Shown piece by piece: positions 49,328 to 59,626 of a DNA stretch of 64,000 nt (position 1 is its first letter; the number at the start of each line of letters is the position of its first letter). The DNA lies in the NCBI GenBank assembly GCA_025163595.1, contig CP104100.1, positions 2,852,001 through 2,916,000 on the forward strand. The letters run 5' to 3'. Made by a program: the position numbers and the translations under genes. The stretch comes from Phaeobacter sp. G2. Its GTDB lineage: Bacteria; Pseudomonadota; Alphaproteobacteria; Rhodobacterales; Rhodobacteraceae. A model generated the notes under the pieces. The model was not told the DNA's origin and searched no databases. It saw only the letters and a program-made list of their open reading frames with translations.

Positions 49328-51490
49328 ATGCGCCGCGCCCTATTGCTCTCGGTGGTCTTGCCCTGGCTGGCCATCACTTCTCCTGCGGCAGCGCAGCAAG
49401 ACGGACCTGCGCCTGCGGCGGCGCAGCCTGCCATACTGGTTGCGGATCAGTTGTTTATCACCCCCGATCGGCAATTAATCGCAAAAGGAAATGTCGAGGC
49501 GTTCCAAGGCGATGTCCGGCTACAGGCGCAACGGGTCATCTTTGAAGAAAGCTCTGGCACCCTGCAAATCGAAGGCCCGATCCGCATCGATCAAGGCGGC
49601 GATGTGACCATTCTCGCCAATGCCGCCGAACTGGACCGGAGCCTGCGCGACGGGCTTTTGACCGGGGCGCGGATGATCTTTAAGCAGCAGTTGCAGCTGG
49701 CATCCCTGCAAATGACCCGCGTGGGCGGTCGCTATACGCAGCTCTACAAAACCTCGGTGACCTCGTGCCATGTCTGCGAAGATGGCAAGCCGCCGCTTTG
49801 GCAGATCCGCGCCGGACGGGTCATCCATGACCAGGTTGAACAGCAGCTCTATTTTGAAAACGCCCAGGTCAGAATTCTGGATGTTCCGGTGTTTTACTTC
49901 CCCGCCGTGCGTCTGCCGGATCCCAACCTAAAGCGCACCAGCGGTTTTCTGGTGCCCTCAACCCGGACCACCTCAAACCTCGGGACCGGGATCAAAGTTC
50001 CTTATTTCTTCACGCTGGGCGACAGCCGAGATCTGACCCTGTCGCCCTATCTTTCCGGCAGCACCAGAACCCTGGAGGCCCGCTATCGCCAGGCCTTTCG
50101 ACATGGCACTATAGAGCTCGAAGGGGCCTATACCCGCGATGACCTGCAGCGAGGCGAAGACCGCGGGTATCTTTTTGCGACGGGCCTGTTTGAGCTGCCA
50201 CGGGATTTCCAGCTGGAGTTTGACCTCAAGACGGTTTCGGATGACGCTTATATTGCGGATTACAGCCTGCCCGACCTTGACCGCCTACGCTCCGAAGTCA
50301 CCCTGACGCGATCCACCCGGGACCGCCTGCTGCACGCGGCGCTGACCAACTTTAAAACCCTGCGCGACAGCGAAGATCAGGATCTCATCCCGTCGTCCAT
50401 AGGCGAGGTTTATTTTCAAAAGCGCTATTTCCCGACCTCCATTGGCGGTGAAACCCGGCTCACACTCGAAGCCCACGGTCACAACCGCACCTCAGATCAG
50501 GAAGGCAACCTGACCACCACCAACGGACGCGACCACGGGCGTGTCACCGCAGACCTCGATTGGCGCCGCAGTTGGCAATTGGCCGGTGGGGTTCTGCTGG
50601 AATGGGAGATCGGATCGGCAATTGATGGGTTTACCACCTATGACGATTCCTACTTTTCCGAACACAGTTCGCGCCTTACCCCCAGATCCGCGCTCACCCT
50701 GCGCCTGCCCATGTCCAAAACGGACGCCAGCGGCGCTGCCCAGTTCTTTGAACCCATTGTGCAACTGGGCTGGAGCAATGTGATCGGTGACAGCGTTGCC
50801 CAGGACGAAAGCAACTATGTGGAATTTGACCAGGCCAATCTGTTGTCCCTGTCGCGGTTCCCGGCCTCAGACGCGCGTGAAGACGGGCTGGCTCTCGCCT
50901 ATGGCTTCAACTGGGCGCGCTTTGCCACCAGTGGTTGGCAGTCCTATGCAACTGTGGGCCAAGTAATCCGCCAGGACGCTGACACCCGTTTTACCAAAAC
51001 CTCCGGCCTGGGGGGCACCACCTCGGACCTGCTGTTGGCGGGGCAATTGAAGTTCAACGACGGCATCGCCCTCACGGCGCGTGGCCTGCTGAATGATTCC
51101 CTGAACTTTTCCAAAGCGGAGCTGCGTGGGGATTGGTACCGCGATGCGCTGGCCATTTCAGGCAGCTATCTCTGGCTTGGCAGCGACCCAAATGAAAACC
51201 GGATTACCGAAACCTCTGAGATCTGGTTTGATGGCTCTTATGAGGTCTCGACCAGCTGGAAAGCCAGTGCCAGCCTGCGCTATGATATTTCCGATGCGCG
51301 GGCCACGCGGGCAGGACTTGGCCTAGCCTACAGCAACGAGTGCGTAACGGTCGACCTTTCGGTAAACCGTCGCTATACCTCGACAACAAGCGTAGATCCC
51401 TCAACGGATTTTGGGTTTTCAATTTCCATGAACGGATTCTCAGTCAATAACAGTAGCAAACAGTACAGGCGATCATGCAGACAATCTTGA
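49328..51490 (+). CDS. lptD: LPS assembly outer-membrane protein LptD
   Basis: A 720-residue outer-membrane protein. A signal peptide (SPAAAQ) is followed by an OstA/LptA-like N-terminal domain (about 35-150: RQLIAKGNVEAFQGDVRLQA). The large barrel that inserts LPS into the outer leaflet includes the conserved YFFTLGDSRDLTLSPYLS. The cysteines in VTSCHVCED and NECVTVDL may give the needed disulfide. The start is the ATG one base after the lptG stop. The gene overlaps surA by 16 bases. Confidence 0.93.
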   Translation: MRRALLLSVVLPWLAITSPAAAQQDGPAPAAAQPAILVADQLFITPDRQLIAKGNVEAFQGDVRLQAQRVIFEESSGTLQIEGPIRIDQGGDVTILANAAELDRSLRDGLLTGARMIFKQQLQLASLQMTRVGGRYTQLYKTSVTSCHVCEDGKPPLWQIRAGRVIHDQVEQQLYFENAQVRILDVPVFYFPAVRLPDPNLKRTSGFLVPSTRTTSNLGTGIKVPYFFTLGDSRDLTLSPYLSGSTRTLEARYRQAFRHGTIELEGAYTRDDLQRGEDRGYLFATGLFELPRDFQLEFDLKTVSDDAYIADYSLPDLDRLRSEVTLTRSTRDRLLHAALTNFKTLRDSEDQDLIPSSIGEVYFQKRYFPTSIGGETRLTLEAHGHNRTSDQEGNLTTTNGRDHGRVTADLDWRRSWQLAGGVLLEWEIGSAIDGFTTYDDSYFSEHSSRLTPRSALTLRLPMSKTDASGAAQFFEPIVQLGWSNVIGDSVAQDESNYVEFDQANLLSLSRFPASDAREDGLALAYGFNWARFATSGWQSYATVGQVIRQDADTRFTKTSGLGGTTSDLLLAGQLKFNDGIALTARGLLNDSLNFSKAELRGDWYRDALAISGSYLWLGSDPNENRITETSEIWFDGSYEVSTSWKASASLRYDISDARATRAGLGLAYSNECVTVDLSVNRRYTSTTSVDPSTDFGFSISMNGFSVNNSSKQYRRSCRQS

Positions 51491-52734
51491 CCCAGGCCTT
51501 CTCGGCGTCCTTGATCCGAAGCCTTTCCAAAGCGACGGTGGCTCTTACTTTAGGCCTGGCGCTCTCTTCAACAGCGGCCCCAGTGGCTGCCCAGGGGCTA
51601 TTTTCGCCCGCAGTGACCGTCGACAGCGCAGTGATTACGCAGTACGAATTGCAACAGCGCGCGTTGTTCATGGGCGTTTTGCGGACGCCTGGCAACCCAG
51701 AGATCATGGCCCGCGAAGAGCTTATCAAAGACCGGCTCAAGATGGCTGAACTTGACCGGGTTGGCATTTCTCCATCAGAGGAAGACATTACCGCAGGCAT
51801 GACGGAACTTGCCGGGCGGGCTAATTTGTCACTCAATGAATTCCTGACCGTTCTCAAACAGTCCGGGATTGAGCCAGAGACAGTACGCGATTTTACCAAG
51901 GTGGGCCTAGGCTGGCGCGAATATGTGAGCGGACGGTTCCTATCCCGGGCACGTCCCACAGAGGTGGAAATTGACCGTGCGATGGGCCAGGCCGGATCAG
52001 GTGGGGTGCAGGTTCTGCTGTCCGAATTGATCGTGCCAATCAACGAACAGAATGCGGAGCAGGTCCAAAACCTGACCGATCAGGTTGGGGAAATAACCAG
52101 TTTTGCTGCCTTTTCTTCGGCCGCTACCCAATATTCGGCCTCAGACAGCCGGAACAATGGCGGCCGCCTGCCCTGGATGAACTTGACCAAACTGCCACCG
52201 CAGCTGCAACCCGTTGTTCTTGCGCTTGACCCCGGCGAAATCACTGAGCCCCTGCCGTTGCAGGGGGCCGTGGCAATGTTCCAGATGCGCGGCGTCCGCG
52301 AAGTGACCGGCAGTCGTCAGACCTACTCTGCGATCGACTACGCCAGCTATTACATCCCCGGTGGCCGCAGCGCCGAAACCTTGGCCCAGGCCCAGAAGAT
52401 TGCGGATAGCCTCGACACCTGTGAGGACCTTTACGGCGTCGCAAAGGACCAGGACCCGAGCGTTCTGGACCGCCAAAGCCTGGTGCCCGCAGAAATTCCT
52501 CAGGATATCGGCATTGAGCTGGCCAAGCTGGACCCAAATGAGATTTCCCTGTCTCTCACCCGCAACCAGGGCCAAACACTGGTTTTGTTGATGCTTTGCG
52601 GTCGCACTGCACAGCTGGGCGAAGGCGAATCTCGTGAAACCGTCGCCAACGCCCTGACGCACCAACGGCTGACCTCTTTGGCGGACAGCTTTCTGGAACA
52701 GCTTCGGGCGGACGCCCTGATCATCGAAAAATGA
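51475..52734 (+). CDS. surA: SurA-type periplasmic chaperone / peptidyl-prolyl isomerase
   Basis: A 419-residue exported protein (signal peptide ending STAAPVAAQG). The N-terminal SurA chaperone domain (AVITQYELQQRALFMGVL, RLKMAELDRVGI) and a parvulin-like domain (LLSELIVPINEQ; ASDSRNNGGRLPWMNL) are present, as usual for alphaproteobacterial SurA with a less conserved second parvulin region. It assists outer-membrane proteins, including LptD. The start overlaps the lptD end by 16 bases and the stop overlaps pdxA by four. Confidence 0.88.
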   Translation: MQTILTQAFSASLIRSLSKATVALTLGLALSSTAAPVAAQGLFSPAVTVDSAVITQYELQQRALFMGVLRTPGNPEIMAREELIKDRLKMAELDRVGISPSEEDITAGMTELAGRANLSLNEFLTVLKQSGIEPETVRDFTKVGLGWREYVSGRFLSRARPTEVEIDRAMGQAGSGGVQVLLSELIVPINEQNAEQVQNLTDQVGEITSFAAFSSAATQYSASDSRNNGGRLPWMNLTKLPPQLQPVVLALDPGEITEPLPLQGAVAMFQMRGVREVTGSRQTYSAIDYASYYIPGGRSAETLAQAQKIADSLDTCEDLYGVAKDQDPSVLDRQSLVPAEIPQDIGIELAKLDPNEISLSLTRNQGQTLVLLMLCGRTAQLGEGESRETVANALTHQRLTSLADSFLEQLRADALIIEK

Positions 52735-53747
52735 TCTGTTCCGGTCTCCTGCCGCGCCCAATCGCACTCAGTTGCGGGGAGCCCGCCGGGATTGGTCCTG
52801 AGATCACCGTTAAAGCCTGGCAGCTCTTGAAAAAGAGCTGCCCGTTTTTTTGGATTGGGGACCCACGCCACCTGCCACAGGACACCCCTGTTGCGCTGAT
52901 CAAAACGCCTGATGAGGCCCTGGACCTCTGCGCACAGGCGCTACCGGTTTTGCCTTTGCAGTTTGCAGGATCCGCCACCAAGGGCGAAGCTGATCCCAAA
53001 AATGCGCCAGGGGTGGTGCAGTCCATTGAACGCGGTGTTGAACTGGTTCAATCGGGTGCGGCCTCAGCGCTGTGTACCGCGCCGATACACAAAAAGGCGC
53101 TGATTGATGGAGCGCAGTTTGCCTTTCCCGGCCATACCGAGTTTCTGGCTCATCTGGCAGGCCGCAGCCGCGTGGTGATGATGCTGGCCAGCCCGGCCCT
53201 GCGGGTGGTTCCCGCCACCATCCATATCGCCCTGAGCGCGGTCCCACGCGCCCTCACCCCAGAGCTGCTGCGTGAGGTGGTCGCCATCACTGCCCAGGGC
53301 CTGCAAACCCAGTTTGGCATTGCCCATCCGCGTATTGCGGTTGCGGGGTTGAACCCCCATGCGGGTGAAGGTGGCGCCATGGGCCAGGAAGAGCTGGCGT
53401 GGATCAATGATCTAGTCAGCGAATTGAACTCGGATCAGCTCAAGCTTACCGGGCCACATCCAGCCGATACCCTGTTTCATGCCAGCGCCCGCGCCCACTA
53501 TGATGCGGCCATCTGCATGTATCACGATCAGGCGCTGATCCCGATCAAAACGCTGGATTTTGATCGCGGCGTCAATGTCACATTGGGCCTGCCTTTTATC
53601 CGTACCTCACCAGATCATGGCACCGCCTTTGATATTGCAGGCACGGGCCAGGCTAATCCGTCCAGTCTCATCGAGGCGCTGAAACTAGCTCAGAGCATGG
53701 CGCAGCGCAGCACCCAACAGGGGGTGACAAAGGCGTCATCCCCTTGA
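52731..53747 (+). CDS. pdxA: 4-hydroxythreonine-4-phosphate dehydrogenase
   Basis: A 338-residue enzyme of vitamin B6 synthesis. Typical blocks are LSCGEPAGIGPEIT, CTAPIHKKALIDG, FPGHTEFLAHL, GLNPHAGEGGAMGQEE, and MYHDQALIPIKTLDF with the metal-binding histidines. The ATG overlaps the surA stop. The surA-pdxA-rsmA order is widely conserved in Proteobacteria. Confidence 0.95.
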   Translation: MICSGLLPRPIALSCGEPAGIGPEITVKAWQLLKKSCPFFWIGDPRHLPQDTPVALIKTPDEALDLCAQALPVLPLQFAGSATKGEADPKNAPGVVQSIERGVELVQSGAASALCTAPIHKKALIDGAQFAFPGHTEFLAHLAGRSRVVMMLASPALRVVPATIHIALSAVPRALTPELLREVVAITAQGLQTQFGIAHPRIAVAGLNPHAGEGGAMGQEELAWINDLVSELNSDQLKLTGPHPADTLFHASARAHYDAAICMYHDQALIPIKTLDFDRGVNVTLGLPFIRTSPDHGTAFDIAGTGQANPSSLIEALKLAQSMAQRSTQQGVTKASSP

Positions 53748-53830
53748 CGGCTCTCAGCCGACTGCCTATCCCTCCCCCACCCTTTCTTTGACTGGCGCCC
53801 CGCAAGGCCGCGCGCCCTGGACATACCGCA

Positions 53831-54676
53831 ATGAGCGCCATCGACTCCCTGCCTCCCCTGCGTGAGGTCATCGACACCCATCAGCTGCTGGCGCGTAAAT
53901 CGCTGGGGCAGAACTTTCTGCTGGATCTCAACCTCACCTCAAAAATCGCCCGCCAAGCCGGCGATCTCAGCGAATGTGACGTGCTGGAGATTGGCCCCGG
54001 TCCCGGTGGCTTGACCCGTGGGTTGCTTGCCGAAGGGGCGCGCCGGGTTCTTGCGGTGGAAAAAGACAGCCGTTGCATGCCCGCCCTGGCAGAAATTGCC
54101 GAGGCCTATCCGGGCAGGCTAGAGCTGATCAATGGTGACGCACTTGACGTGGATCCGCTGGCGCATCTCACCCCACCGGTTCGGATTGCAGCAAACCTTC
54201 CCTATAATGTCGGCACCGAACTGCTGGTGCGCTGGCTCACCCCCAAGGACTGGCCGCCCTTCTGGCAAAGCCTCACCCTGATGTTTCAACGCGAGGTCGC
54301 CGAACGGATCGTCGCCCAACCCGGCACCAAGGCCTATGGCCGTCTGGCGCTTTTGGCGCAGTGGCGCGCGGATGCGCAGATTGTCCTCTCACTGCCCCCC
54401 GAAGCCTTCAGCCCGCCTCCCAAGGTCCATAGCGCGGTTGTGCATCTCACCGCGCTGGAGCAGCCGCGCTTTCCTGCGGATGCGGCGACCCTGTCCCGGG
54501 TAGTCGCAGCGGGCTTTAATCAGCGCCGCAAAATGCTGCGCGCCAGCCTCAAAAGCGTGGCACCGGGAATTGAGGACCACCTAAAAGCCGCAGGTATTGC
54601 CCCAACCGAACGGGCCGAACAGGTCAGCCTGGAAGAGTTCTGCGCCCTGGCCCGCAGCATCAAACCGCTGGACTGA
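53831..54676 (+). CDS. rsmA: 16S rRNA dimethyladenosine transferase
   Basis: A 281-residue methyltransferase that dimethylates two adenines in the helix-45 loop of 16S rRNA (KsgA). The conserved blocks are [40 protein letters not shown] and [10 protein letters not shown]. It is the last gene of the lpt-surA-pdxA operon, ending before a strong terminator. Confidence 0.96.
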   Translation: MSAIDSLPPLREVIDTHQLLARKSLGQNFLLDLNLTSKIARQAGDLSECDVLEIGPGPGGLTRGLLAEGARRVLAVEKDSRCMPALAEIAEAYPGRLELINGDALDVDPLAHLTPPVRIAANLPYNVGTELLVRWLTPKDWPPFWQSLTLMFQREVAERIVAQPGTKAYGRLALLAQWRADAQIVLSLPPEAFSPPPKVHSAVVHLTALEQPRFPADAATLSRVVAAGFNQRRKMLRASLKSVAPGIEDHLKAAGIAPTERAEQVSLEEFCALARSIKPLD

Positions 54677-54716
54677 CCGGCACGGCCACTGCCCCACAGC
54701 TGCTCTTATAGCTCAC

Positions 54717-54750
54717 AAAAAACCGGCCTTCAGATGAAGGCCGGTTTTTT
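54717..54750. terminator. Bidirectional rho-independent terminator
   Basis: AACCGGCCTTC pairs with GAAGGCCGGTT around AGAT, with A-run before and T-run after. It separates the convergent rsmA and DUF4167 genes and can stop both. Confidence 0.93.
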
Positions 54751-54784
54751 ATTTCGATCCAGTGGTCAAGAATATTAACTGGAA

Positions 54785-55585
54785 TTATTCGGCCGCTTCC
54801 GGTGCATCCTCGGGCTTTGGCTTGGGCTTTCTGGCCCGGGGTGCACGCTTTGGTTTGGCTTCCTTGTCAGTCTCTGCTGCAGCAGGGGCCTCGCCCTCGG
54901 CGGCTGGCGCTGCCGTTGCATCACCGCTGGGTTTTGCAGCCGCTGGTTTGCGTCCGCGCGGCTTGCGGGGCGCTGGTTTTTTCGGCGCGTCAGCGGGCGA
55001 CTGCCCTTTGCTTTCTGGTGTGTCCACCAGGCCGCTGTCCTGACCGCTGCCAGCGCCCGCATCACGCGGGTCAATCACATCAGGCTGCGGCGCATTGGCC
55101 GGATCCTGACGGGGCGCATCCTGCCGTGCAGCGGCATCGCTCTGGTTCTCAGCACTGGGCTGACCAGATTGCGGCTGTTGATGACGCGCAGACTGGGGCT
55201 GGGATTGGGGCTGCTGTTGCGCCTGATTGGCGGTTGCTTCCCGCTCCTGACGCTCAAGCCGTTCAGCCCGCTCGCGGTCACGATCGGCTTGCCGTTCGCG
55301 GTTCTGGCGTTCCTGATCTTCCCGGCGGGCATCAATTTCGCGCTGCGCTTCGTTCAGAAGACGCAGGTAATGTTCCGCATGCTGCTGGAAGTTCTCAGCG
55401 GCGACCCGGTCATTGCTGAGCTGCGCATCGCGTGTCAGCTGGTTGTATTTATCAATGATCTGCTGCGGAGTCCCGCGCACCTTGCCCTCTGGGCCGGAGC
55501 TGTCGAAGACGCGATTTACAACATTGACCCCATTGGGGCGGTTCCGGTTCGACTTGGAACGCGAACGTGATTTTGACGATCTCAT
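54785..55585 (-). CDS. DUF4167 protein
   Basis: A 266-residue protein. The N-terminal DUF4167 domain includes NRNRPNGVNVVNRVFDSSGP, KVRGTPQQIIDKYNQLTRDA, then NFQQHAEHYLRLL. It is followed by a long Gln/Arg/Glu-rich coiled-coil-like stretch and an Ala/Pro/Lys-rich disordered tail. The family is nearly confined to Alphaproteobacteria and its basic, RNA-binding-like character is noted, but function is not established. It stands downstream of prmC on the same strand with a 226-base gap. Confidence 0.88.
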   Translation of the reverse strand: MRSSKSRSRSKSNRNRPNGVNVVNRVFDSSGPEGKVRGTPQQIIDKYNQLTRDAQLSNDRVAAENFQQHAEHYLRLLNEAQREIDARREDQERQNRERQADRDRERAERLERQEREATANQAQQQPQSQPQSARHQQPQSGQPSAENQSDAAARQDAPRQDPANAPQPDVIDPRDAGAGSGQDSGLVDTPESKGQSPADAPKKPAPRKPRGRKPAAAKPSGDATAAPAAEGEAPAAAETDKEAKPKRAPRARKPKPKPEDAPEAAE

Positions 55586-55811
55586 ATGCCTAACGTCAGC
55601 CTTAAATTACATGTGTCCTGGATCTACTTCAGCGCTTCATTACGCCGGATGATCGACTATTTTGGGCTTGGTGTCGCTGGGAGGTAGAGTAACCTCACCG
55701 TTTTTGAGCGACACTTTGAGTAACCACTTTCTATGGCCCCAGACAAGGGGCGCACCTCATATTTCGCGAAGTTTCTTTCAAAAACACAAATTTTCGCGCA
55801 AAAAAGCCAGA

Positions 55812-56684
55812 TCAGGCTCCGTTTCGGGCAAAAACAACCCGGTCGCGTCCATCAAGATCCGGGAGGATTGCGATATGTGTCAATCCGGCCTGCTGCAGCA
55901 TTGCGGCGACGGCCGGCCCCTGTGTTGGGCCAATTTCCAAACACAACCGCCCGCCGGGGCGCAGATGTGCCCCCACCCCAGCGGCAAGCGCGCGGTAGGC
56001 TGCCAAGCCGTCACCGCCATCCGTCAGGGCAAGATCCGGCTCATGCTCGCGCACCTCTGGCGACAGATCTGCCATCTCATCCAGCGCGATATAGGGCGGG
56101 TTCGAGACGATCAAATCAAAGCTGCCCGAGACATTTGAAAACCAGTCCGATTGCTGGATGTCGATACGGGCCTCGACCCGGTGCAGAAGCGCATTGGCAC
56201 TGGCCTGCAGGCAGGCGGCCTCGCTCAGGTCTACCCCCAGCCCGGTGGCCTGCGGGGTCTCTGCCAGCAGCGTCACCAGAATACAGCCAGAGCCAAGCCC
56301 CAGATCCAGCACCCGCTCAAAAGGCTGCGCCAGGGCGACCTCGATCAGGGTTTCGGTTTCCGGGCGCGGGTCCAGCACATCCTTTGAGACCTTGAACCGG
56401 CGGCCGTAGAACTCCCGCTCGCCCAGTAAATGCGACACCGGCACCCGGACCGCCCGCAACGCAATAAGCTGCTCGTAGCGCTCTGCCACATCGGGATCGA
56501 GTTCTTCAGGGGCAATCAGTGTCACCCGGCTGGCTTCGATCCGGGCCGCATGGGCCAGCAGAAGGCGCGCATCCCGGGCCGGATCATCGACCCCTGCAGC
56601 CCGCAACCGGGCTGCGGCAGAGGCCATGGCCTGAGCCGCCGTCAGGACCTGAACCGAACTCAATGAACTGGCCTGTTCATTCAC
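55812..56684 (-). CDS. prmC: Release factor glutamine methyltransferase
   Basis: A 290-residue enzyme that methylates the glutamine of the GGQ motif in release factors. The SAM motif is [16 protein letters not shown] and the catalytic motif is [26 protein letters not shown] is a PrmC hallmark. The ATG overlaps the stop of prfA, encoding its substrate, as ATGA. Confidence 0.95.
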   Translation of the reverse strand: MNEQASSLSSVQVLTAAQAMASAAARLRAAGVDDPARDARLLLAHAARIEASRVTLIAPEELDPDVAERYEQLIALRAVRVPVSHLLGEREFYGRRFKVSKDVLDPRPETETLIEVALAQPFERVLDLGLGSGCILVTLLAETPQATGLGVDLSEAACLQASANALLHRVEARIDIQQSDWFSNVSGSFDLIVSNPPYIALDEMADLSPEVREHEPDLALTDGGDGLAAYRALAAGVGAHLRPGGRLCLEIGPTQGPAVAAMLQQAGLTHIAILPDLDGRDRVVFARNGA

Positions 56685-57736
56685 TGTCCCATTTCAGCCA
56701 ACAGACGCGCCTGATTATCAGCGGTAAGCGCGTCGATGATTTCATCCAAGTCGCCCTGCAGGATTTGATCCAGCTTATAAAGCGTCAGGTTGATGCGGTG
56801 GTCAGACATGCGTCCCTGTGGGAAATTATAGGTGCGGATCCGTTCTGAGCGATCCCCCGACCCCACCTGGCTGGCGCGATCCGCAGAGCGTTCGCCATCA
56901 ATGCGCTGACGTTCCAGATCATAAAGCCGCGCCCGCAGCACCTGCATGGCAATCTCGCGGTTTCGGTGCTGAGATTTCTCGGCGCTGACCACCATGACCC
57001 CGGTGGGAATATGGGTGATGCGCACGGCGGAATCGGTGGTGTTGACGTGCTGCCCACCGGCACCAGAGGCCCGCATGGTATCAATGCGGATATCGCCGGG
57101 GTCGATCTGCACATCGACCTCCTGCGCTTCCGGCAGCACAGCCACCGTCGCCGCAGAGGTGTGGATGCGACCACCGCTTTCGGTCACCGGGACACGTTGC
57201 ACCCGGTGCACACCGCTTTCATATTTCATCCGCGCAAAGACATTTTCGCCCTTGATATGCGCCACGACCTCTTTGATGCCGCCCAGCTCGGTGGCCTGTT
57301 CTTCGATGATCTCGAACTTCCAGCCGCGCGCCTCGGCATAACGCTGATACATGCGCAGCAGGTCGCCCGCAAAAAGCGCCGCCTCATCGCCGCCTGTGCC
57401 GGGACGGATCTCCAGCATCGCAGGGCGCGCATCTGCGGCATCTTTGGGCAGGAGCGCCAGTTGCAAGGCCTCCTCCGCAACGGGCAGAGCCGCCTTGAGC
57501 TGGGGGATTTCATCCTCGGCCAGCTCCTTCATATCCGGGTCTGACAGCATGGCCTCAGCATCATCCAGATCTGTCAGCAGCTGGCGATAGGCGGTAATTT
57601 GTTCTGCAACCGGTTTGATCTCGGAATACTCACGCGCCAGATCTGCGATCTCAGCACCGCTGACACCCTCTGCCATTGCAGCTTCAAGATACTGAAACCG
57701 TTGCAGGATCTGCTCTAGCCGCTCTTCGGGGATCAT
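56681..57736 (-). CDS. prfA: Peptide chain release factor 1
   Basis: A 351-residue RF1. The catalytic GGQ is in [18 protein letters not shown], and the codon-recognition tripeptide is PVT in [11 protein letters not shown], as expected for an RF1 reading UAA and UAG. It is the first gene of the prfA-prmC pair. Because RF1 is intact, the amber codon in the methylase at 19794 should terminate normally. Confidence 0.96.
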   Translation of the reverse strand: MIPEERLEQILQRFQYLEAAMAEGVSGAEIADLAREYSEIKPVAEQITAYRQLLTDLDDAEAMLSDPDMKELAEDEIPQLKAALPVAEEALQLALLPKDAADARPAMLEIRPGTGGDEAALFAGDLLRMYQRYAEARGWKFEIIEEQATELGGIKEVVAHIKGENVFARMKYESGVHRVQRVPVTESGGRIHTSAATVAVLPEAQEVDVQIDPGDIRIDTMRASGAGGQHVNTTDSAVRITHIPTGVMVVSAEKSQHRNREIAMQVLRARLYDLERQRIDGERSADRASQVGSGDRSERIRTYNFPQGRMSDHRINLTLYKLDQILQGDLDEIIDALTADNQARLLAEMGQ

Positions 57737-57809
57737 CCGTGCCTCATTCTCATTCGGGGTGGTGTGCTGCCGCTTTGGCAGCCTGTTGTTTCTGTGATAT
57801 GCTAGCTAC

Positions 57810-58130
57810 ATGCAACATGCCAGAGCCCTTATCACATTCGCACTGATCCTGGCGACAAGCCCGGGACTGGCAGATGTGGTTGGTCCCGGTGGCAAGGTGA
57901 TCGACTGTTATTGCACCGACAAAAGCGGCGCGCGGGTCGATCTGGGTGAAATGCGCTGCCTGGATGTCGATGGGCGGCAGTTTCTGGCCCAATGCCAAAT
58001 GTCGCTCAACGTGCCGATGTGGCGGGAAGTGCAGGCCAATTGCCTGTCAGCCAAACTACAGCAGCCTGACCAGCAAAGGCCTTTGCCTACGTCCTATTCC
58101 CTGGCACAGGCCCAGCTGCCTGATCTCTGA
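57810..58130 (+). CDS. Small secreted cysteine-containing protein
   Basis: A 106-residue protein with a signal peptide (TFALILATSPGLA) and four cysteines soon after it (CYC, MRCL, LAQC). A polar tail follows (QQPDQQRPLPTSYSLAQAQL). It is divergent from prfA. I do not recognise a named family, but the clean signal, normal codon use and size suggest a genuine periplasmic protein. Confidence 0.65.
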   Translation: MQHARALITFALILATSPGLADVVGPGGKVIDCYCTDKSGARVDLGEMRCLDVDGRQFLAQCQMSLNVPMWREVQANCLSAKLQQPDQQRPLPTSYSLAQAQLPDL

Positions 58131-58196
58131 TCTAGCACTTGCGACATGCCCCACTATGATCGTGTGGATGGCCCCTGGCCTCGCTGTCGTGGTGGG

Positions 58197-58619
58197 CTAG
58201 TCCTGGGGTCTGGGCATCAGCGATAACCAGCCATCAATGCGTGACTTATTGGCGCCAAGATCAGAGCGACCAAACCGCAACCGGGCGTAGACCTTTAGCA
58301 AATCACCGTCCTGACGGGCGGTGGTGTAATCGGGAAATCCAATGACCTTGGTGCGGGTCACATAGGTGGCCATCCCTTCTTCGACAGATCCTGTCAAAAG
58401 TTTTGTCCGCGGGGCTGCGCTGGCGATGCGGTCAAAGTCGTGCAGGCCCTCAGGCCCGGTGCGCACAACCTTAAAGACGCCGCCCCGAAACTCCTTGTCC
58501 TCTGACAGTTCCGGCTGGGTGTTCCAATCAAAGGGATCAACCGGTGCCAATCGGATAAAGCCGACAACCACCACGGCAGCTGCCAGCACAATCCAAATCA
58601 ACATCATTATCTTTCCCAT
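58197..58619 (-). CDS. DUF1499 family protein
   Basis: A 140-residue protein anchored by one N-terminal helix (MLIWIVLAAAVVVVGFIRL). The DUF1499 region follows: EGMATYVTRTKVIGFPDY, then GDLLKVYARLRFGRSDLGAN. The start follows a GGAGGGCGGGGC run; a frame to 58709 would overlap the ureohydrolase gene upstream. The function is unknown. Confidence 0.8.
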   Translation of the reverse strand: MGKIMMLIWIVLAAAVVVVGFIRLAPVDPFDWNTQPELSEDKEFRGGVFKVVRTGPEGLHDFDRIASAAPRTKLLTGSVEEGMATYVTRTKVIGFPDYTTARQDGDLLKVYARLRFGRSDLGANKSRIDGWLSLMPRPQD

Positions 58620-58678
58620 GGTCGCCCCGCCCTCTTCTTTGCGCCTACCCCCAAAGTGAGAGATCGTCAGAGAAGAGC

Positions 58679-59626
58679 TTAGCGCGACTTGACCCCTGGA
58701 AGAACGCACATCATCTCGTAAAGCAAATTAGCCGCAGTCAGGGCTGTATTGCCCGAGGTGTCATAGGGCGGCGAAACCTCCACCAGATCACAGCCTACGA
58801 TGTTCAACCCCTTCATGGCGCGGATCAACTCCAGCGCCTGCGGAGTGGTCAAGCCGCCGATTTCCGGTGTGCCGGTTCCAGGCGCATAGGCTGGGTCCAG
58901 ACTGTCGATATCATAGGTGATATAAACCGGGCGGGCGCCAATATCGCGGCGAATCTCAGCGCCCATATTGTGCAGTTGCCGCCCCCACAGCTCCTGGGCG
59001 GGAAACTGTTGAAAGCCCCAGCCCTGTGCCTCGGTGAAGTCATTCGCGCCGTAGCCGGTGCCACGAATGCCAATCTGGTAGGTCTTGTCTGCGACGATCA
59101 AGCCTTCCTCATAGGCACGGCGAAACACCGTGCCGTGGGTTTCGCGTTCGCCAAACATATCATCGTTCACATCCGCATGAGCATCCACATGGACCAGCGC
59201 GACAGGACCGTATTTGGCGGCAATCGCCCGCAAAATTGGCAGGGTGATCGAATGATCGCCGCCCATCGCCATCGGAATCACACTGCCCGACAGGATCGCC
59301 TGATAGCTTTCCTCGATGATGCGCAGGGATTCTTTCAGAGAAAAGGTATTGATCGCCAGATCGCCAATGTCCCCCGCATTCAGGCTGTCAAAGGGTGCCG
59401 CTCCTGTGGCCATGTTATAGGGACGCAGCATGGCGCTCTCGCTGCGAATTTGTTTGGGGCCAAAACGGGTGCCGGACCGCCAAGAGGTTCCGATATCCAT
59501 CGGCACCCCCAGAAAGGCCACGTCCAAACCTTCGAGCGAGGTTGCCTGCGGCAGGCGCATAAAGGTGCTTGGCCCGGAAAACCGCGCCAGATCATTGCCA
59601 CTAATCGGTTGATTAAACTCAGCCAT
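58679..59626 (-). CDS. Guanidinobutyrase/agmatinase-type ureohydrolase
   Basis: A 315-residue binuclear-manganese enzyme. The metal motifs are GGDHS, DAHADVND and DIDSLDPAYAPGTGTPEIGG. Blocks such as MRLPQATSLEGLDVAFLGVP, MLRPYNMATGAAPFDSL and LVHVDAHADVNDDMFGE resemble guanidinobutyrase/guanidinopropionase (GbuA/GpuA) more than SpeB, so the substrate may be 4-guanidinobutanoate; this rests on remembered family sequences. The start overlaps the preceding speB-like gene by eight bases. Confidence 0.87.
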   Translation of the reverse strand: MAEFNQPISGNDLARFSGPSTFMRLPQATSLEGLDVAFLGVPMDIGTSWRSGTRFGPKQIRSESAMLRPYNMATGAAPFDSLNAGDIGDLAINTFSLKESLRIIEESYQAILSGSVIPMAMGGDHSITLPILRAIAAKYGPVALVHVDAHADVNDDMFGERETHGTVFRRAYEEGLIVADKTYQIGIRGTGYGANDFTEAQGWGFQQFPAQELWGRQLHNMGAEIRRDIGARPVYITYDIDSLDPAYAPGTGTPEIGGLTTPQALELIRAMKGLNIVGCDLVEVSPPYDTSGNTALTAANLLYEMMCVLPGVKSR